Positions 61,741 to 64,000 of a stretch of DNA of 64,000 nucleotides are shown one piece after another. Numbering within the stretch: position 1 is the first letter of the stretch; each line of letters opens with the position of its first letter. The notes beneath the pieces were generated by a model, which was not told the DNA's origin, did not search any database, and saw only the letters and a program-made list of their open reading frames with translations. The DNA comes from Leucaena leucocephala. Its lineage: Eukaryota; Streptophyta; Magnoliopsida; Fabales; Fabaceae. The DNA lies in the NCBI GenBank assembly GCA_037074615.1, contig CM073518.1, positions 13,840,501 through 13,904,500 on the forward strand, given 5' to 3'. A program made the translations under genes and the position numbers.

Positions 61741-62379
61741 ATTATGCATAGATGCTCTTATTTAAGAGTAGGTGCTCTTGTTCAGCAGCAAAGTAAAGAA
61801 AGAATAGCTGCGTAAGTCCTCTCTCTGTATGAAGTTAAGTGCTAAGAATGATGAGAATATATGATTATATAAAAAGAAAGATGAGATGTTGCAGATTTTA
61901 AAGCAGTCTGCGAGATATTGAGAGAAGTAATAAGAGATAAATGCTGAAAGTGTAATGTTGAAAAAGATATGATGAGTAGTTAGATGAAACTCCCGAATAC
62001 AGTAATATTCGAGGGAATTTCATATGAAAGAAATGGACACTGCTCATAAGTGCAGTGAGTGATCCATAAGAGAAAAGAAGATTTTAAACTCTGATTGAGT
62101 TGATTCAGAGAAAAGAAAAGCATGTTATAAAAGGTGTAAAGTTTTATGATAAGGTACTTTGCCAGATATTGAGTAAATTTGGCTATGGTACTAATTAAAT
62201 TTCGAGGACGAAATTTATTTAAAGGGGAGGAGAAATGTAACATCCCAATTTTCAGGCCTAGAGATGCAGAGATAGCCTAAGATTAAGAGGCTACTAGACC
62301 CCTTTTTAGTAGAAGTCCCAGAGGAACGCAAAGAGTTTCAGGGACTGAGCTGCGAGTAAGTAAAGGTACGGGGACTTAT

Positions 62380-64000
62380 TGTAGGGAATTGGAAGACACG
62401 CAGCGGAAATTAACTTTAAAAATTTTTCCATTCCTAGCCAGGATCTACCGAATGTGTTTAAGTCAAGGAGAAAGAAGTGTTAACTTCGGTTTCAAGCTTT
62501 GGTCGAGTCCTCAGTGTCCACTAGTTGCGACTCTTCGCCTCTGGAACTTTCAGTCGCGACCTCCTCAGCTTCTAGTCGCGACCTGTCGCCTCTGGAGTTT
62601 TTAGTCGTGACCTACTCTGCTTCTCGTCTCGACCTGACGTCTCTGGAGTTTGTAGTCGCGACCTCGTCAGCTTAAGTCGCGACCTGCCTCTTCTTTTCGG
62701 ATTTCTGACATTCAGATGCCCGTATGGTCGCGACCTTAGCGTGTTCTGGTCGCGACCTGTCTTCGTGTCTGGTTTGATCACAAGAAGTCGACAGCTCAGA
62801 TCGGCTTCCTCTACCGGTATCCACACGAACAGCGTTCCAATCGCGAACGACGTGCTAGCGCCTCTTGTCCCTCCAGGGCTTTCTAGAAATTCCGTACTCA
62901 CCGTCTCTATTTCGGCAGTTTCTTATCTGCAAACCTTTTGCACTCTCCCTGGCCCCCTTTTCTCACGTCTGAATGTGTGTGTAGAGAGATGTGTTGTGTG
63001 TAGAACCCTAGCTCCTAATGTCAAATATATAGGAAGCTATCGGGCTTCTAATAGGGCCGGGCTTCAGAATTAATCTTATATTAATTCTGAATTAATACAA
63101 TATCATATATTGCATAATTTAATAAGAAACTGATTAAATAAATATGGTTTATATTAAATCCGTCCCACAGATTTAATTCACCTATTTATTTAATTTAAAA
63201 TAAAGATAAGACAGAATTATATTTGATTTATTCTCATAAATCAAATTTGAGATATCTTATCAATTTGAATTTCAAATTCAAATAGATCATATCCATTTAA
63301 ATTCAAATTCAAAAGTGATAGAGATTTAATTTATCCTTATAAATTAAATCTTACAAATATCTCTTATATTATATATATAACATATATATATACAAATTTA
63401 TATATATATATATATAATATATATCCACCCTAGATTATTCATTGAATCTAGACATCTCTTAGATTCAATGAATCTGGACATCATAGCTCGTATTGGGCTG
63501 TTTTATGTGCGACCCTGTAGGCCCATATGAAGTTGGCAGTGGGCCAGTTACTATACTGACCCACAAGTCGTAAGCGGTCTCTAGCAAGGCATTACGACTA
63601 CCCAAAACATATGAGGATCGATAAACGATGTAACCTTTCATACAACCATATCACGTCCCTTTTTGTCACACGATATTTCGGTCAAGGATGAGGCATGGAG
63701 AACGTCATCCTCCTGTTCCTGACCGTTACTTTCTCGATCCCTGAGTAGTATGAATATAAAAATGGAACTACCCTTCCATTCCAGTATGGCCATACATTTC
63801 TCAGACTCACTCATCTAGGGGCCCAGTAATATCTCTCTACGAATGTGAGGGACAAATTCCATCTTGACCATTCACATTCCCCCGCATGAAAAACCACTAA
63901 GCACGAGCACAGCCTTTATGATCACTCGGCCAAAAGTGACTTTTAACTAGGTCAAAGCTGAGCGTTTGTCATGTAGGAATCTATGATGATCTCAGGTCAA
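62380..64000 (-). mobile_element. Copia LTR, cut by the window edge
   Basis: It starts TGTAGGGAATTGG at 62380 in the middle of the element 3 3' LTR (the uninterrupted counterpart reads on past GGGACTTAT at 55797). It matches 14559-16170 over its length. The five bases before it are CTTAT. Whether it is a solo LTR or the 3' LTR of a full element depends on sequence beyond 64000. Confidence 0.88.
62524..62756. repeat. GTCGCGAC array in right-hand Copia LTR
   Basis: Starts at 62524, 62553, 62575, 62604, 62626, 62655, 62676, 62727 and 62749. Spacings are 29, 22, 29, 22, 29, 21, 51 and 22 bp, close to a strict alternation of 29 and 22. The 29-bp steps repeatedly contain CTCTGGA. Confidence 0.88.

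Larger units (their letters stand above)
57794..62235 (+). mobile_element. Internal region of element 3
   Basis: It matches the outer LARD internal region, including the post-primer array (57938-58337), stem-loops (about 59478-59575, the middle stem now damaged), TCGCAGTTAGA repeats (about 59590-60035), a minisatellite (60288-60378) and the 3' purine tract. About 430 bp equivalent to 43021-43451 are missing and replaced by 60491-61740. A 168-codon frame on the minus strand at 58037-58543 lies across the array and looks like chance. Confidence 0.8.
55654..62379 (+). mobile_element. Element 3: LARD-like retrotransposon, interrupted
   Basis: The 5' LTR is 55654-57793, the primer site 57797-57808, the internal region 57794-62235 with a foreign segment at 60491-61740, the purine tract 62221-62235, and the 3' LTR start 62236-62379, cut off by a Copia LTR. 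The far end lies outside the window, so the target duplication cannot be tested. The 5 bp before it are AGGAT. Confidence 0.88.

Noticed and set aside
62572..62901. 109-codon frame in the Copia LTR, and the similar frame at 14666-14863
   Set aside because: It is open mainly because the palindrome array lacks stop codons. The two LTR copies do not keep the same frame and length.
1..64000. Host protein-coding gene
   Set aside because: No frame with exon-like structure or recognisable non-transposon domain was found. Apart from a short filler near 61585-61740, the sequence reads as retrotransposon-derived.

Overview
This window reads as intergenic heterochromatin of a flowering plant. It is AT-rich and I see no convincing host gene, tRNA or rRNA. 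Almost every base can be assigned to LTR retrotransposons from at least three lineages, inserted into one another and decayed to different degrees. Typical plant signatures are an initiator-Met tRNA primer site (TGGTATCAGAGC), an Asp-tRNA-like primer site (TGGCGCCGTTGCGGGGGA), a Ty1/Copia polyprotein, an Athila-like gag, and 5-bp target-site duplications (TSDs). I cannot name the species.

The dominant family has LTRs that begin TGTAACATCC and end GGATGTTTCA, an iMet primer site four bases after the LTR, and a purine tract of the AAAGGGGAGGAGAAA type. Its internal region (about 3.5-3.8 kb) has no long open frame, so these are large non-autonomous derivatives (LARD-like). Older relatives keep scraps of gag zinc knuckle and protease, which points to a Ty3/Gypsy chromovirus ancestor, probably Del/Tekay-like. 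Layout, left to right: part of a Copia LTR (1-1548); old LTR and internal fragments (1549-4676); element 1, minus strand (4677-12836); old LTR pieces (12837-14558); a Copia 3' LTR with a broken pol (14559-19740); an old plus-strand element (about 20046-29800) carrying one solo LTR inside another (22596-28318 around 23238-26010); a truncated minus-strand element (29801 to about 35966); an LTR fragment (to 36650); an Athila-like element (36651-38230 and 53817-55225) split by a plus-strand LARD (38231-53811), whose 3' LTR is itself split by a second minus-strand LARD (44012-51648); an inverted Athila LTR end (55226-55653); element 3, plus strand (55654-62379), cut by a further Copia LTR that runs off the window (62380-64000). 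Four insertions have perfect TSDs: GTTGG, ACTAG, ACTAA and ATTTT.

The most unusual signal is an array of the 8-bp palindrome GTCGCGAC. Start-to-start spacing is almost always 22 or 29 bp, with different sequence between the palindromes. Arrays occur in the LTR and just after the primer site of the LARD family, in the LTR and leader of the Athila-like element, and in the Copia LTRs. The same spacing rule therefore appears in three retrotransposon lineages. A fossil copy (3787-3895) keeps the spacing although most of its CpGs have decayed. I treat this as the best candidate for an undescribed system, perhaps binding sites for a shared host or transposon factor, but the function is unknown.
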